From: Fusicatenibacter_A intestinipullorum
Lineage (GTDB): Bacteria; Bacillota; Negativicutes; Acidaminococcales; Acidaminococcaceae
Length of the DNA stretch: 64,000 nucleotides
Assembly: GCA_019117495.1 (NCBI GenBank)
Contig: DWZP01000025.1
Location: 16,077-80,076, forward strand
Direction of reading: 5' to 3'
In this document: in pieces, positions 48,317-56,501 of the stretch
How positions within the stretch are numbered: the stretch's first letter is position 1
How the letters are laid out: every line of letters begins with the position of its first letter
The notes under the pieces: generated by a model
Told to the model about the DNA's origin: nothing
Seen by the model: the letters and a program-made list of their open reading frames with translations, nothing else
Database searches by the model: none
Position numbers and translations under genes: made by a program

Positions 48317-50284
48317 TTATTTCACCTTGCTGCCGCTGGCAATGCCCGGTGCGTCTGCCAGTACTAAATTGCCTTCGCCGTCGCTGGCTGCCAGCACCAT
48401 GCCGCGGCTTTCAATGCCGCGCAGTTTGGCCGGTTTGAGGTTGGCAATAACAATAACGTTTTTGCCAATCAGGTTTTCAGGTTCATAATGCTGGGCAATT
48501 CCGCTTACAATAGTGCGTTCCTCATCGCCGATTTTAACCTGCAATTTAATCAGCTTATCGGTTTTGGGCACGCGTTCTGCGGCAACAACGGTTGCCACAC
48601 GCAAATCTATCTTTGCAAAATCATCAATGGTAATTTCATCGGCTGCTGCCGCTGCAGGTTTTGCTTCTTTTTTTGCTTCATCTTTCGGAGCTTCGGCTTT
48701 AATTGCCTTGGCGGCAGTTTTTTTGGTAGCCGCAATTACGGTTTCACCGGCTTCAGTAACTTCAATGCGCGGGAAAAGCGGTTCGCCCTTCTGCACTTTG
48801 GTGCCTGGTGCCAGTTTGCCCCAAACAGCGTCTGCCATAAAGAAGCTTTCCGGTTTGCCAAGGCCGAGCTGTTCGTAAATTTTCGGCGCGGTAACAGGCA
48901 CAAACGGCGCAATCAAAATCGCAACAATGCGCAGCGCTTCGCCAAGGTTGTACATAACAGCCTGCAAGCGTTCTGCCTGCGCAGGGTCTTTTGCCAGAAT
49001 CCATGGTGCGGTTTCGTCAATATATTTATTGGCGCGGCCGATAAGGTTCCATACATCCTTAATAGCCTGGTTCAGTTCCATATGGTCCATAGCGTCACTG
49101 TAACCGGCTACCGTTTCATTGACAAGGGCGATAAATTCCTTGTCAACGGCTTCCGTGCCTTCTTTATGCGTTACAACGCCGCCATGGTATTTTTCAATCA
49201 TGCTTACGGTGCGGTGCAGCAGGTTGCCTAAGTCGTTGGCAAGGTCGGCATTAATGCGGTTAATCAGCGCATCGCGCGAGAAGTTGCCGTCGCTGCCGAG
49301 CGTAATTTCGCGCAGCAGGAAGTAGCGGATAGCATCTGGGCCGAATTCTTCAATTAAAGCAATCGGGTCGATAACATTGCCCTTGGATTTGGACATTTTG
49401 TCGCCGTCAACAACCAGCCAGCCATGGCCGTAAACCTGTTTCGGCAGTTCTTCGCCCATTGCCATCAGCATAATCGGCCAGATAATGCTGTGAAAACGTA
49501 CAATTTCCTTACCGACAAGGTGAATGTTAGCAGGCCAGAATTTTTTAAACTTTTCTTCATCCGTGCCGTAGCCGATAGCGGTAAAGTAGTTTAAGAGTGC
49601 GTCAAACCAAACGTAAACAACGTGTTTCGGGTCGAACGGAACGGGAATGCCCCAGTCGAAAGTTGTGCGGGTAATGCACAAATCTTCCAAGCCCTGTTTG
49701 ATGAAGTTAATCATCTCGTTGCGGCGGGAAACCGGCTGAATAAAATCAGGATGGGTTTCAATATATTCCAGAATTCTATCCTGATATTTGGACAGTTTAA
49801 AGAAATAACTTTCTTCCGCCATTTTTTCTACCGGGCGGCCGCAGTCCGGGCATTTGCCGTCTACAAGCTGGCGTTCCAGCCAGTAAGATTCACACGGAAC
49901 GCAGTACAAACCTTCATAATTCTTTTTATAAATGTCGCCCTGGTCATAAATTTTCTGCAGTACAGCCTGAACAACTTTATGATGGCGTTCTTCGCTGGTG
50001 CGGATAAAATCGTTGTTGGAAATATTCAGCATTTTCCACAGCTTTTTAAAGTTGGCAACGATTGCGTCAACATACTGAATCGGCGTAATGCCTTTTTCAG
50101 CTGCTTTGCGCTGAATTTTCAGGCCGTGTTCGTCGCTGCCGGTTAAAAAGAATACGTCCTCGCCTTTGGCGCGGTGATAACGGGCAACGGTATCGGCAAT
50201 AGTTGTGCAGTAAGCGTGGCCAATGTGCAGATTATCGCTGGGATAATAAATTGGGGTAGTGATATAAAAACTGTTCTTGCTCAT
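48317..50284 (-). CDS. metG: methionine-tRNA ligase
   Basis: 655 residues, ATG 50284 behind AAGGGAAAG. Class I synthetase HIGH motif at 20-23 (NLHIGHAY), a zinc knuckle CVPCESYWLERQLVDGKCPDC near 128-148, and the KMSKS loop DKMSKSKGN near 300. Residues 400-525 are the anticodon-binding helices; 550-655 a C-terminal EMAP/Trbp111-like tRNA-binding domain (IDDFAKIDLRVATVVAAE...GMVLAASD) joined by a Lys/Ala-rich linker. First gene of the cluster, with its own promoter at 50367-50395 and no T-box leader. Confidence 0.97.
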   Translation of the reverse strand: MSKNSFYITTPIYYPSDNLHIGHAYCTTIADTVARYHRAKGEDVFFLTGSDEHGLKIQRKAAEKGITPIQYVDAIVANFKKLWKMLNISNNDFIRTSEERHHKVVQAVLQKIYDQGDIYKKNYEGLYCVPCESYWLERQLVDGKCPDCGRPVEKMAEESYFFKLSKYQDRILEYIETHPDFIQPVSRRNEMINFIKQGLEDLCITRTTFDWGIPVPFDPKHVVYVWFDALLNYFTAIGYGTDEEKFKKFWPANIHLVGKEIVRFHSIIWPIMLMAMGEELPKQVYGHGWLVVDGDKMSKSKGNVIDPIALIEEFGPDAIRYFLLREITLGSDGNFSRDALINRINADLANDLGNLLHRTVSMIEKYHGGVVTHKEGTEAVDKEFIALVNETVAGYSDAMDHMELNQAIKDVWNLIGRANKYIDETAPWILAKDPAQAERLQAVMYNLGEALRIVAILIAPFVPVTAPKIYEQLGLGKPESFFMADAVWGKLAPGTKVQKGEPLFPRIEVTEAGETVIAATKKTAAKAIKAEAPKDEAKKEAKPAAAAADEITIDDFAKIDLRVATVVAAERVPKTDKLIKLQVKIGDEERTIVSGIAQHYEPENLIGKNVIVIANLKPAKLRGIESRGMVLAASDGEGNLVLADAPGIASGSKVK

Positions 50285-50366
50285 GTGCTTTCCCTTCTTT
50301 TATGTTAATATTGTTTTAACGGTGTAAGCGCCTGCAATGCTGATTTTTGCAGACAATTCCTTTGTA

Positions 50367-50395
50367 ATTTTATCACATTCTGCGCCGCTGTGCAA
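50367..50395 (-). promoter_or_regulatory. promoter of metG
   Basis: Minus strand: TTGCAC (50395-50390), 17-bp spacer, TAAAAT (50372-50367), about 83 bp before the metG start. Confidence 0.7.
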
Positions 50396-50421
50396 AAGTT
50401 TTACTTCTTTTTGGCAAATCA

Positions 50422-50450
50422 TTGACAGAACTTTACTTTTTGGGCATAAT
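50422..50450 (+). promoter_or_regulatory. promoter of the 29-codon membrane peptide gene
   Basis: Perfect TTGACA (50422-50427), 17-bp spacer, CATAAT (50445-50450). The transcript would begin close to 50457, just before a hairpin that covers the ribosome site. Confidence 0.8.
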
Positions 50451-50464
50451 GGAAAAGCTGTGAT

Positions 50465-50486
50465 CCTTTCCGGCGGAAAGGAGGTG
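50465..50486 (+). promoter_or_regulatory. hairpin sequestering the ribosome site of the small ORF
   Basis: CCTTTCC (50465-50471) pairs perfectly with GGAAAGG (50475-50481), tying up the first half of the long Shine-Dalgarno AAAGGAGGTG (50477-50486). Such a 5' structure is typical for mRNAs whose translation is tightly limited. Confidence 0.65.
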
Positions 50487-50491
50487 TATCA

Positions 50492-50581
50492 ATGACAGAT
50501 TTGGTTACTGCATTTGTTGTATCTGTCATAGCAAGTATAACTGCTTATTATATTTGCAAGTGGCTGGACAGGTACTTGTAA
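50492..50581 (+). CDS. 29-residue hydrophobic peptide, candidate type I toxin
   Basis: ATG 50492 behind a strong AAAGGAGGTG site; stop TAA 50579. The peptide has one 18-20 residue membrane span (LVTAFVVSVIASITAYYI) and a charged end (CKWLDRYL), the look of Fst/Ldr/TxpA-type membrane toxins and of a common family of tiny CKWLD-ending peptides in gut Firmicutes. It has its own good promoter, a hairpin over the ribosome site, a strong terminator, and a convergent promoter on the other strand just downstream, all usual in type I toxin-antitoxin loci. Other roles for a small membrane peptide remain possible. Confidence 0.65.
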   Translation: MTDLVTAFVVSVIASITAYYICKWLDRYL

Positions 50582-50594
50582 TCACAGCCAGCCT

Positions 50595-50675
50595 AAATAA
50601 AAAACCGGGAGCTGCCACTCCCGGTTTTTTGCTTTTGGTGTACCATACAGACTGGTTACACTGCTGCTTTGTTGT
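50595..50675 (-). ncRNA. candidate antisense RNA (antitoxin) convergent with the small peptide gene
   Basis: A minus-strand promoter at 50682-50710 would start an RNA near 50675 which runs to the shared terminator, about 80 nt, overlapping the 3' end of the peptide mRNA. Convergent transcripts with a common bidirectional terminator are how Fst/RNAII loci are built. Existence of the RNA is inferred from promoter and terminator only. Confidence 0.4.
50601..50628. terminator. bidirectional terminator of the small-peptide locus
   Basis: Perfect 11-bp stem AAAACCGGGAG (50601-50611) with CTCCCGGTTTT (50618-50628), T-runs on both strands, 6-base loop. It would end both the peptide mRNA and the convergent antisense transcript. 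Confidence 0.92.
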
Positions 50676-50681
50676 GCTTTT

Positions 50682-50710
50682 ATTATACCCTTATTAAAAA
50701 TAAAAGTAAA
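50682..50710 (-). promoter_or_regulatory. antisense promoter facing the small peptide gene
   Basis: Minus strand: TTTACT (50710-50705), 17-bp spacer, perfect TATAAT (50687-50682). The next minus-strand gene (metG) has its own promoter and lies beyond a strong terminator, so this promoter most likely makes a short RNA. Confidence 0.65.
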
Positions 50711-50715
50711 CCCTT

Positions 50716-51552
50716 TTATTCTTCATCCAGTAATCTGTTATAAAGCTCGCGCTTTGGCACTTTGCGCGCTTTGGCAACCTGTGCCAATGCTGCTTTTTTA
50801 TCCATGCCCTGCGCAATAAGTGCCGTTACTTCGTCCAGCGGGTCAGCTGCCTGCGTTTCTTCCTGCACATCAGCCTCACCCTGCGCTATAACAAGGCAAA
50901 ACTCACCGCGCGGCGGCTGCACTTCCAGCCATGCCAGGCATTCCGTTACGCTGCCGCGGAAGAATTCTTCGTGCAGCTTGGTAAGCTCGCGCGCAGCGGC
51001 AAGCTGCCTGTCGCCCCACGCCGCCAGTATTTCTTTCAGCACGTCTTTAATACGGTGCGGCGCTTCATACAATATTATTGTCGAAGGAATGTTCTTCCAC
51101 GCCGCAAGCTGCTCTGCTCTGTTCTTTTTGCTTTTGGGCAGAAAACCGCCGAAAAAGAACGGTGACGATGGCAGCCCCGAAGCAATCAGCGCGCACAGTG
51201 CGGCATTTGCGCCAGGCAGCGGCACAACTTTTATGCCTGCGTCAATCGCTTCGCGTGCCAGCTGCTCGCCGGGGTCGGCAATGCCGGGAAAGCCCGCATC
51301 GCTGACAAGCGCTATATTCTTGCCGTCCAAAAGTTCTGCTATCAGCTTCGGCCCGTTTTTATCCTTGCTGTGCTCATCATAGCGCACTAAATGCCCTTTA
51401 ATATTAAAATGGTTTAAAAGCTGTAAGGTATGGCGCGTATCTTCCGCCGCAATAATATCGGCTTCGCTTAAAGTGCGCAGTACGCGCGGCGTAATATCTT
51501 CCAGATTGCCTATCGGCGTTGCGCAAAGATATAAAGTTCCGGCTTCCGTCAT
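50716..51552 (-). CDS. rsmI: 16S rRNA (cytidine(1402)-2'-O)-methyltransferase RsmI
   Basis: 278 residues, ATG 51552 overlapping the trmN6-like stop by 4 bases. Tetrapyrrole-methylase fold: LYLCATPIGNLEDITPRVLRTL at 7-28, AAEDTRHTLQLLNHF near 35, VSDAGFPGIADPGEQL near 83, PLPGANAALCALIASGL near 112, and the C-terminal RKVPKRELYNRLL helix. Methylates C1402 in the ribosomal decoding site with RsmH. Last gene of the holB-ricT-trmN6-rsmI run. Confidence 0.96.
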   Translation of the reverse strand: MTEAGTLYLCATPIGNLEDITPRVLRTLSEADIIAAEDTRHTLQLLNHFNIKGHLVRYDEHSKDKNGPKLIAELLDGKNIALVSDAGFPGIADPGEQLAREAIDAGIKVVPLPGANAALCALIASGLPSSPFFFGGFLPKSKKNRAEQLAAWKNIPSTIILYEAPHRIKDVLKEILAAWGDRQLAAARELTKLHEEFFRGSVTECLAWLEVQPPRGEFCLVIAQGEADVQEETQAADPLDEVTALIAQGMDKKAALAQVAKARKVPKRELYNRLLDEE

Positions 51553-52280
51553 TTTGCCTGCTCCTTCGATTTATCGTAATACGCCAGTGCCTGCGCGCTT
51601 AAAGTTCCGTCGGCGTTGTACATTACAAGCGGCGGCAAAACGTCAAGCCCATAGCTGCCGCCCTTAACCATTTCCATTAAAAATATCCATGCAGGTTTGT
51701 CAACCGCGCTGTGTACCCATTGCAAACGTTTGGGCTGCAAGCCAAACTCCACCGCCAGCTGCATGCACTCGGCAAAACGGTCGGGCAGCTGCACAATGGC
51801 AAAGCGCCCGCGGCAACGCACGGCATACGCCGCCGCTTTAAAAAAGTCGCGCAAATCCGCCGTTACCTCGTGGCAGGCGGCAGTGCCAATTTTGCGGGTA
51901 TTGCCGCTGTTGCGGTATGGCGGGTTGGCAATTACCAAATCCATGCTTTCGGTTTTAAAATATTTGTTAATTTCGCGCAAATCGCCGCCAATTACCTTTA
52001 CCGTTTCTTCAAGCCCGTTATCTTTAATGCTGCGCTCCATAAGGGCGGTAACTTTGGGGTTAAACTCAATTCCGGTTACCTTTTCCGCGCCGCGCGCAGC
52101 CAAAAACAGGCTTATTGCCCCTGTGCCGCTGCCAAGTTCCAGCACCTGCGCCTTTTTTACCAGATGCGCAAATGCCGCCACGAACACAGAATCCGTTGTA
52201 AAAGTAAATTCACCGGCGTCCTGCCACACCGCATAACCGCAGCCCGGCAGGGAATCGCGCCTGATTCCGCTATGTACCAT
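51549..52280 (-). CDS. trmN6: tRNA1(Val) (adenine(37)-N6)-methyltransferase-like protein (YabB/TrmN6)
   Basis: 243 residues, ATG 52280 sharing bases with the ricT stop. Rossmann methyltransferase: LELGSGTGAISLFLAARG near 47-64, then the N6-adenine catalytic motif NPPY (VIANPPYRNSG near 119). The N-terminal YAVWQDAGEFTFTTDSVFVAAFA (residues 16-38) is typical of the YabB/YfiC group that methylates A37 of tRNA1(Val). Fixed position after ricT in Firmicutes. The initiation-control gene yabA, often between ricT and this gene, is absent. Confidence 0.9.
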   Translation of the reverse strand: MVHSGIRRDSLPGCGYAVWQDAGEFTFTTDSVFVAAFAHLVKKAQVLELGSGTGAISLFLAARGAEKVTGIEFNPKVTALMERSIKDNGLEETVKVIGGDLREINKYFKTESMDLVIANPPYRNSGNTRKIGTAACHEVTADLRDFFKAAAYAVRCRGRFAIVQLPDRFAECMQLAVEFGLQPKRLQWVHSAVDKPAWIFLMEMVKGGSYGLDVLPPLVMYNADGTLSAQALAYYDKSKEQAK

Positions 52281-53131
52281 TAAATTTTATCCGCCTTGGA
52301 AGCATCCACGATTTCGTCCCATTCAACCTGAATGGTGTTGTCCGGCGTAAGCTGCACGGATGCGGTACGCATAGCGCGGTTAACACCCATAACGCGGCCT
52401 TCGCCGAGCGGAGTAACAACCATAACGCCAACTTTCGGTGCTTCCACGCGTTCCGGCACGGAACGTTTGCCGCAGCAGCCGCTGCAATACACATCGTTTT
52501 CGTATTTTAAGCAGCACATCAGCCTGCCGCACACGCCGGAAATCTTGGCCGGGTTCAGCGACAGGTTCTGGTCTTTGGCCATCCTGATGGATACCGGTTC
52601 AAAATCGCCGAGGAAGGTAGCGCAGCACAAAGGCCTGCCGCAGCTGCCGATGCCGCCCAGCATTTTCGCTTCGTCACGCACGCCAATCTGGCGCAGTTCA
52701 ATACGGGTACGGAATACGGACGCCAAATCCTTAACCAGTTCGCGGAAATCGATACGTCCGTCCGCCGTGAAATAAAAAATAATCTTGTTAACGTCAAAAG
52801 TAAATTCCACATCAATCAGCCGCATGGGGAGCCCGTGCTTGGCAATTTTGCGCAGGCAGATGTTAAAGGCTTCTTTTTCGCGCACTTTATTTTCCTGCAC
52901 CTTCAGCGCATCCTGCTCGGTTGCCTTGCGCATAACGGGTTTCAGCTGCGAAACAAGTTTGTTTTCCTCAACTTCGCGCGCGCCGATAACAACCGTGCCG
53001 TATTCCAAACCGCGCACCGTTTCCACAATTACGTGGTCGCTAACTTCCACTCCGGTATCAACCGGGTCAAAATAATATATTTTACCTGCTTTTTTAAACC
53101 TAATGCCTACTACTTTCAGCAAAATTTTCAC
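52280..53131 (-). CDS. ricT: RicT/YaaT, PSP1-domain protein of the Ric complex
   Basis: 283 residues, ATG 53131 overlapping the holB stop by 4 bases. The PSP1 domain spans about 60-145 (ATEQDALKVQENKVREKEAFNICLRKIAKHGLPMRLIDVE). A cysteine set characteristic of RicT follows: GSCGRPLCC near 160, GVCGRLMCCLKYEN near 197 and CSGCCGK near 216, which help hold [4Fe-4S] clusters in the RicA-RicF-RicT complex of B. subtilis (RNase Y specificity, sporulation, biofilm). RicA and RicF are not in this window. Followed by trmN6 without a gap. Confidence 0.94.
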   Translation of the reverse strand: MKILLKVVGIRFKKAGKIYYFDPVDTGVEVSDHVIVETVRGLEYGTVVIGAREVEENKLVSQLKPVMRKATEQDALKVQENKVREKEAFNICLRKIAKHGLPMRLIDVEFTFDVNKIIFYFTADGRIDFRELVKDLASVFRTRIELRQIGVRDEAKMLGGIGSCGRPLCCATFLGDFEPVSIRMAKDQNLSLNPAKISGVCGRLMCCLKYENDVYCSGCCGKRSVPERVEAPKVGVMVVTPLGEGRVMGVNRAMRTASVQLTPDNTIQVEWDEIVDASKADKI

Positions 53132-54123
53132 TCCTTCCGCAGTAAATCAAGTTTCAAAACCAGTGCCTCCAAAACATTTTTGGCACTTACATTTTTATTT
53201 ATGTTCTGCCAGGCTTCCTGCGCAGCGTTTACGCCCTGCCTGGCTGTATGTAAAGGCCAATCTGCGGCAATGCCGTCAAGCCCGGCCATAATATCCGTAT
53301 TGTAAACCTGCCCGCCTGCACCGCTCTGCAAAAGCAGCACATCGCGCAGAAGGTAAATAAACTGTTCCGTTAAAAGCAGCGCGGCCGCACGGTCGTATTT
53401 TTCGCCCCAGCCCAGCGCCGCAATATAACCAAAAGGGTTTTGCAGCGGCAGTTTTTTCAGTAAATCAAGCGCCTCACGGCGGATTGCAAAAATATCTGCC
53501 TGATTATAACTTAACGCCCTGCCCGGCGAACCACCTGCAAGAGCCGCCAGTACCTGTGTGTTTTGAGTAATGCCTTTTGCTTTCAATATCTGCTGAACGG
53601 CACTGCTGTCCGGAGCGTCAAAACGCAGGCGCACCACGCGCGACAGCACCGTCGGCAAAAGGCGTTCCGCCTGCTGCGTAATTAAAATAAACAGCCAGCC
53701 CGGAGGCGGTTCCTCCAGAAGTTTTAAAAGGCTGTTGGCCGCTTCTGCCGTCATCTGCCCGGCATCGTCTATAATACATACTTTATGTTCGGAAAGCACC
53801 GGCGCAAATGCCGCCTGCTTTGCCATTTCCTTAACCTGCTCGATTTTGATGTCTTTGCCTGCTTCTTCTGCCGTCAGCAGGTAGAAATCCGGATGGGCAA
53901 AACTATTGTTTTCAATATCCATCAAACGGCAGCTCTCGCAAATACCGCAGGGCTTTTTGGCCGCAGACTTGCATAAAAACGTTTTTGCAAAATGCAGGGC
54001 CAGCATTTTTTTGCCAATGCCGCCCATACCATAAAACAAAAGGGCATGCGGGCGGCTGCCGGGGTTCAGCAGTTTTTGCAAAAACTCTTTATTCTGTTGG
54101 TGTCCCAGCACTTCATCCCACAT
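53128..54123 (-). CDS. holB: DNA polymerase III delta-prime subunit
   Basis: 331 residues; ATG 54123 is six bases after GAGG (an ATG four codons ahead contains that site and overlaps the tmk stop). AAA+ clamp-loader fold: VLGHQQNKEFLQKLL at 5-19, Walker A-like YGMGGIGKKMLA near 37, zinc Cys4 CKSAAKKPCGICESC near 55, CIIDDAGQM near 115, LLKLLEEPPPGWLFILIT near 130. Delta-prime works with DnaX and HolA to load the beta clamp. Between tmk and ricT as in B. subtilis, but yaaQ and yaaR are missing. Confidence 0.92.
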   Translation of the reverse strand: MWDEVLGHQQNKEFLQKLLNPGSRPHALLFYGMGGIGKKMLALHFAKTFLCKSAAKKPCGICESCRLMDIENNSFAHPDFYLLTAEEAGKDIKIEQVKEMAKQAAFAPVLSEHKVCIIDDAGQMTAEAANSLLKLLEEPPPGWLFILITQQAERLLPTVLSRVVRLRFDAPDSSAVQQILKAKGITQNTQVLAALAGGSPGRALSYNQADIFAIRREALDLLKKLPLQNPFGYIAALGWGEKYDRAAALLLTEQFIYLLRDVLLLQSGAGGQVYNTDIMAGLDGIAADWPLHTARQGVNAAQEAWQNINKNVSAKNVLEALVLKLDLLRKE

Positions 54124-54131
54124 AATTAACC

Positions 54132-54755
54132 TCATATTTTAATGGTAGTATTAATAACACGCATAATTTCAGCCGTTACCTTATGTTCATCCTGCAAGGC
54201 ATTAATTTTAAAAATGCGTTCCGGGTATTTTTCTGCCAGCAGCATAAAACCGTCCCGCACCTTCTTCTGAAATTCCAGCCCGGCATTTTCATAGCGGTCT
54301 TCAACGCCGCGCAAAGCACGCCTTGCCGCTAAAAGGTCCGGGTCTCCGTCAAGCAGTATTGTTAAATCCGGCTCCAAACCGCCGGAAGCAAAAGTGCTTA
54401 AACCATGAATGGCCTGCAAGGGCAGCCCGCGTACAATTCCCTGGTATACTTCGGTAGAATCGCTGAAACGGTCGCACAGCACAATTTTACCCGCCAGCAG
54501 CGCCGGTTTAATTACCCGCGCAACATGGTCGGCACGCGCCGTAATATATAAAAGCGTTTCCGTACGGGCATTCATTATCAGTTCCGGGTCAAGCACCATC
54601 GCGCGCAGGCTTTCAGCCAGCCTTGTACCGCCCGGTTCACGCGTGCATACAACTTCACGCCCAAGCCTTCTCAATTCTTCAGCCACATGCTCCAGCTGCG
54701 TGGTTTTGCCGCAGCCGTCTGCGCCTTCCAGGCTGATAAAATAACCTTTTGCCAT
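54132..54755 (-). CDS. tmk: thymidylate kinase
   Basis: 207 residues, ATG 54755, adjacent to the upstream decarboxylase stop. P-loop GADGCGKTT (residues 11-19), DRx motif LCDRFSDSTEVYQG near 92, LID region RRALRGVEDRYENAG near 148. Phosphorylates dTMP to dTDP. Standard length. In the tmk-holB-ricT order typical of Firmicutes. Confidence 0.96.
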   Translation of the reverse strand: MAKGYFISLEGADGCGKTTQLEHVAEELRRLGREVVCTREPGGTRLAESLRAMVLDPELIMNARTETLLYITARADHVARVIKPALLAGKIVLCDRFSDSTEVYQGIVRGLPLQAIHGLSTFASGGLEPDLTILLDGDPDLLAARRALRGVEDRYENAGLEFQKKVRDGFMLLAEKYPERIFKINALQDEHKVTAEIMRVINTTIKI

Positions 54756-56207
54756 TTATTTAATCACCCGCAGTTCTGTTAATGTATAATCGGCCGGCCC
54801 GCTTACAGGCAGCCCCAGCTTTTTCATGCGCAGGCAGTAGTCAATTACTGCTGCCGTAACAAGTTCGCCAGGCCACAGCACCGGTATGCCCGGCGGATAA
54901 AAGCTCACCTGCTCCGCGCAGATTCTGCCTTCCGCCTCTTGCAGCGGCAGGCTTTCAGTTTCCGCGTCAAACGTGCTGCGCAGCGGCACTGCCGTAACAA
55001 ACTCCGGCAGCTTCCAGCAGTTTTGTTCTTTTAAAGGAGCGCGTTTATGCTGCTCCAAGCCTGCAAAAACACGGCTTATTTTTTCAAGCACGGCATCATA
55101 TTCTGCGCCGCCGTCTGCAAAAGTTACCAAAAAAAGCACGTTCTGCGCATCGGTAAGCTCCACGGCAATTCCTGCCTTGCGCAGGGCATCGCCGGCTTCC
55201 GTGCCGCTGTAACCCCACGCCGCCGTATTAACCGTTACTTTGGTGCAGTCAAACCCGGCTATACCGTTTTTGCCGGCGCAGCCTGCGTCCAAAAGTTTCA
55301 GCCCGGCAAATTTACTTAAGCAGCTGCGCAGCTTTTCCGCCGCTGCCAGCGCACGCTTAATCAGTTTTTCGCCCTGTACAGCCAAAGTATAGCGCGCAGC
55401 GTCTATTGAAGCCATCAGCAAATAATTGGGGCTTGTGGTTGTTAAAAGACTCACAGCTTCCGCGGCACGCGTTAAATTAATGCGCCCGCCTTTAACATGC
55501 AGCAGCGAGCACTGCGTCATAGCGCCCAGAATTTTATGCGTGCTCTGCGCGCAGGCATCCGCTCCGCACTGCAAAGCCGAAGGCGGCAGCTTACCGCTGA
55601 AGCCGAGATGCGGCCCGTGTGCCTCATCCACCAAAAGAACGGCATTATGGGCATGGGCAATTCCGGCAATGGCTTTTAAATCCGCAGCCTGACCGTAATA
55701 ATTGGGGCTTGTCACCAGCACGGCTTTAATATCCGCATGGCGCGCAAACATTGCTTCCACCGCCTGCGGCGTAATCTGTGTGTTAATGCCAAAAACCGAG
55801 TCATATTCCGGCATTGCAAAAACCGACTCCAAATTTGCCAGAAGCAGCGCGCCAGCTACACTGCGGTGAGCATTACGCGGCACTAAAACTTTATCTCCTG
55901 CTTTGCAGGCCGCCATCAGCATGGCATGAATAGCGCCCGTTGTGCCGTTAACGGCAAAAAAGCACCTGTCGCTGCCATACAGCTGCGCCGCTAAATTCTG
56001 CGCTTCCATGATATATGAAGAAGGCGCATGAATATCATCCAGTTCGCTCATCAGCGATACATCCATCGCCGCGGCCCCTGCGCCGAGTTCGTTTTTTAAC
56101 AGCGCTTCCATTCCGCGCCCGCCCTTGTGCCCGGGCGTATGGAAGGGATAAACCCTTTCGTTTTTATATTTCAGCATCGCTTCAACAAGCGGCATTCTGT
56201 TCTGCAA
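54756..56207 (-). CDS. Orn/Lys/Arg decarboxylase-family PLP enzyme
   Basis: 483 residues. The start is TTG 56207, 5 bases after GGAGG; no ATG lies closer than residue 5. PLP fold type I: HTPGHKGGRGMEALL near 21, NGTTGAIHAMLMAACKAGDKVLVPRNAHRS near 90, DEAHGPHLGF near 193, and the PLP-lysine motif AQSTHKILGAMTQ near 224. Length matches the short Gram-positive group (B. subtilis SpeA/YaaO, about 480-490 residues) lacking the N-terminal receiver-like wing of the inducible E. coli enzymes. Substrate (arginine, lysine or ornithine) is not decidable, though the organism also imports polyamines with PotABCD. Located upstream of tmk like yaaO. Confidence 0.88.
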   Translation of the reverse strand: MQNRMPLVEAMLKYKNERVYPFHTPGHKGGRGMEALLKNELGAGAAAMDVSLMSELDDIHAPSSYIMEAQNLAAQLYGSDRCFFAVNGTTGAIHAMLMAACKAGDKVLVPRNAHRSVAGALLLANLESVFAMPEYDSVFGINTQITPQAVEAMFARHADIKAVLVTSPNYYGQAADLKAIAGIAHAHNAVLLVDEAHGPHLGFSGKLPPSALQCGADACAQSTHKILGAMTQCSLLHVKGGRINLTRAAEAVSLLTTTSPNYLLMASIDAARYTLAVQGEKLIKRALAAAEKLRSCLSKFAGLKLLDAGCAGKNGIAGFDCTKVTVNTAAWGYSGTEAGDALRKAGIAVELTDAQNVLFLVTFADGGAEYDAVLEKISRVFAGLEQHKRAPLKEQNCWKLPEFVTAVPLRSTFDAETESLPLQEAEGRICAEQVSFYPPGIPVLWPGELVTAAVIDYCLRMKKLGLPVSGPADYTLTELRVIK

Positions 56208-56269
56208 AACAACCTCCAAAGCATATTAACCCATGTTATCTTTATATTTTATCACAGCACGCCGCCTAA

Positions 56270-56393
56270 TTAAAGCATTTTAATCTGCGCGGCAATTTGC
56301 GCTGCATCATAATTTCCGTCAATCAGAATATATTTACAGCCATATTCACGGCACAAGCGTAAATTAGACGAATTTTCCTATTAAAATTACCAT
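56270..56393 (-). pseudogene. remnant of a P-loop kinase-like gene with most of the reading frame deleted
   Basis: A good ribosome site (GGAGGTG) and ATG 56393 begin MVILIGKFV then stop; in another frame directly after comes a protein-like end (LCREYGCKYILIDGNYDAAQ, then IAAQIKML and stop at 56270). MVILI-G is a typical start of a nucleotide-binding kinase, and the tail is the type of C-terminal segment such kinases have. The middle (P-loop to C-terminal helices) is gone and the frames no longer match, so this is a recent internal deletion. Parent family not certain. Confidence 0.5.
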
Positions 56394-56501
56394 TTTACAC
56401 CTCCGCTGCCTTATATTTTACCATAATAATAACAAAAACATTTTAATTAAACTTCTGCCATGCTACAATAAATATAGGAAAGCCGATTGGAGATGAAGCC
56501 T

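Noticed and set aside
50285..50400. Possible T-box or S-box leader of metG
   Set aside because: A plain promoter sits about 83 bp before the start and no specifier loop or antiterminator sequence is visible.
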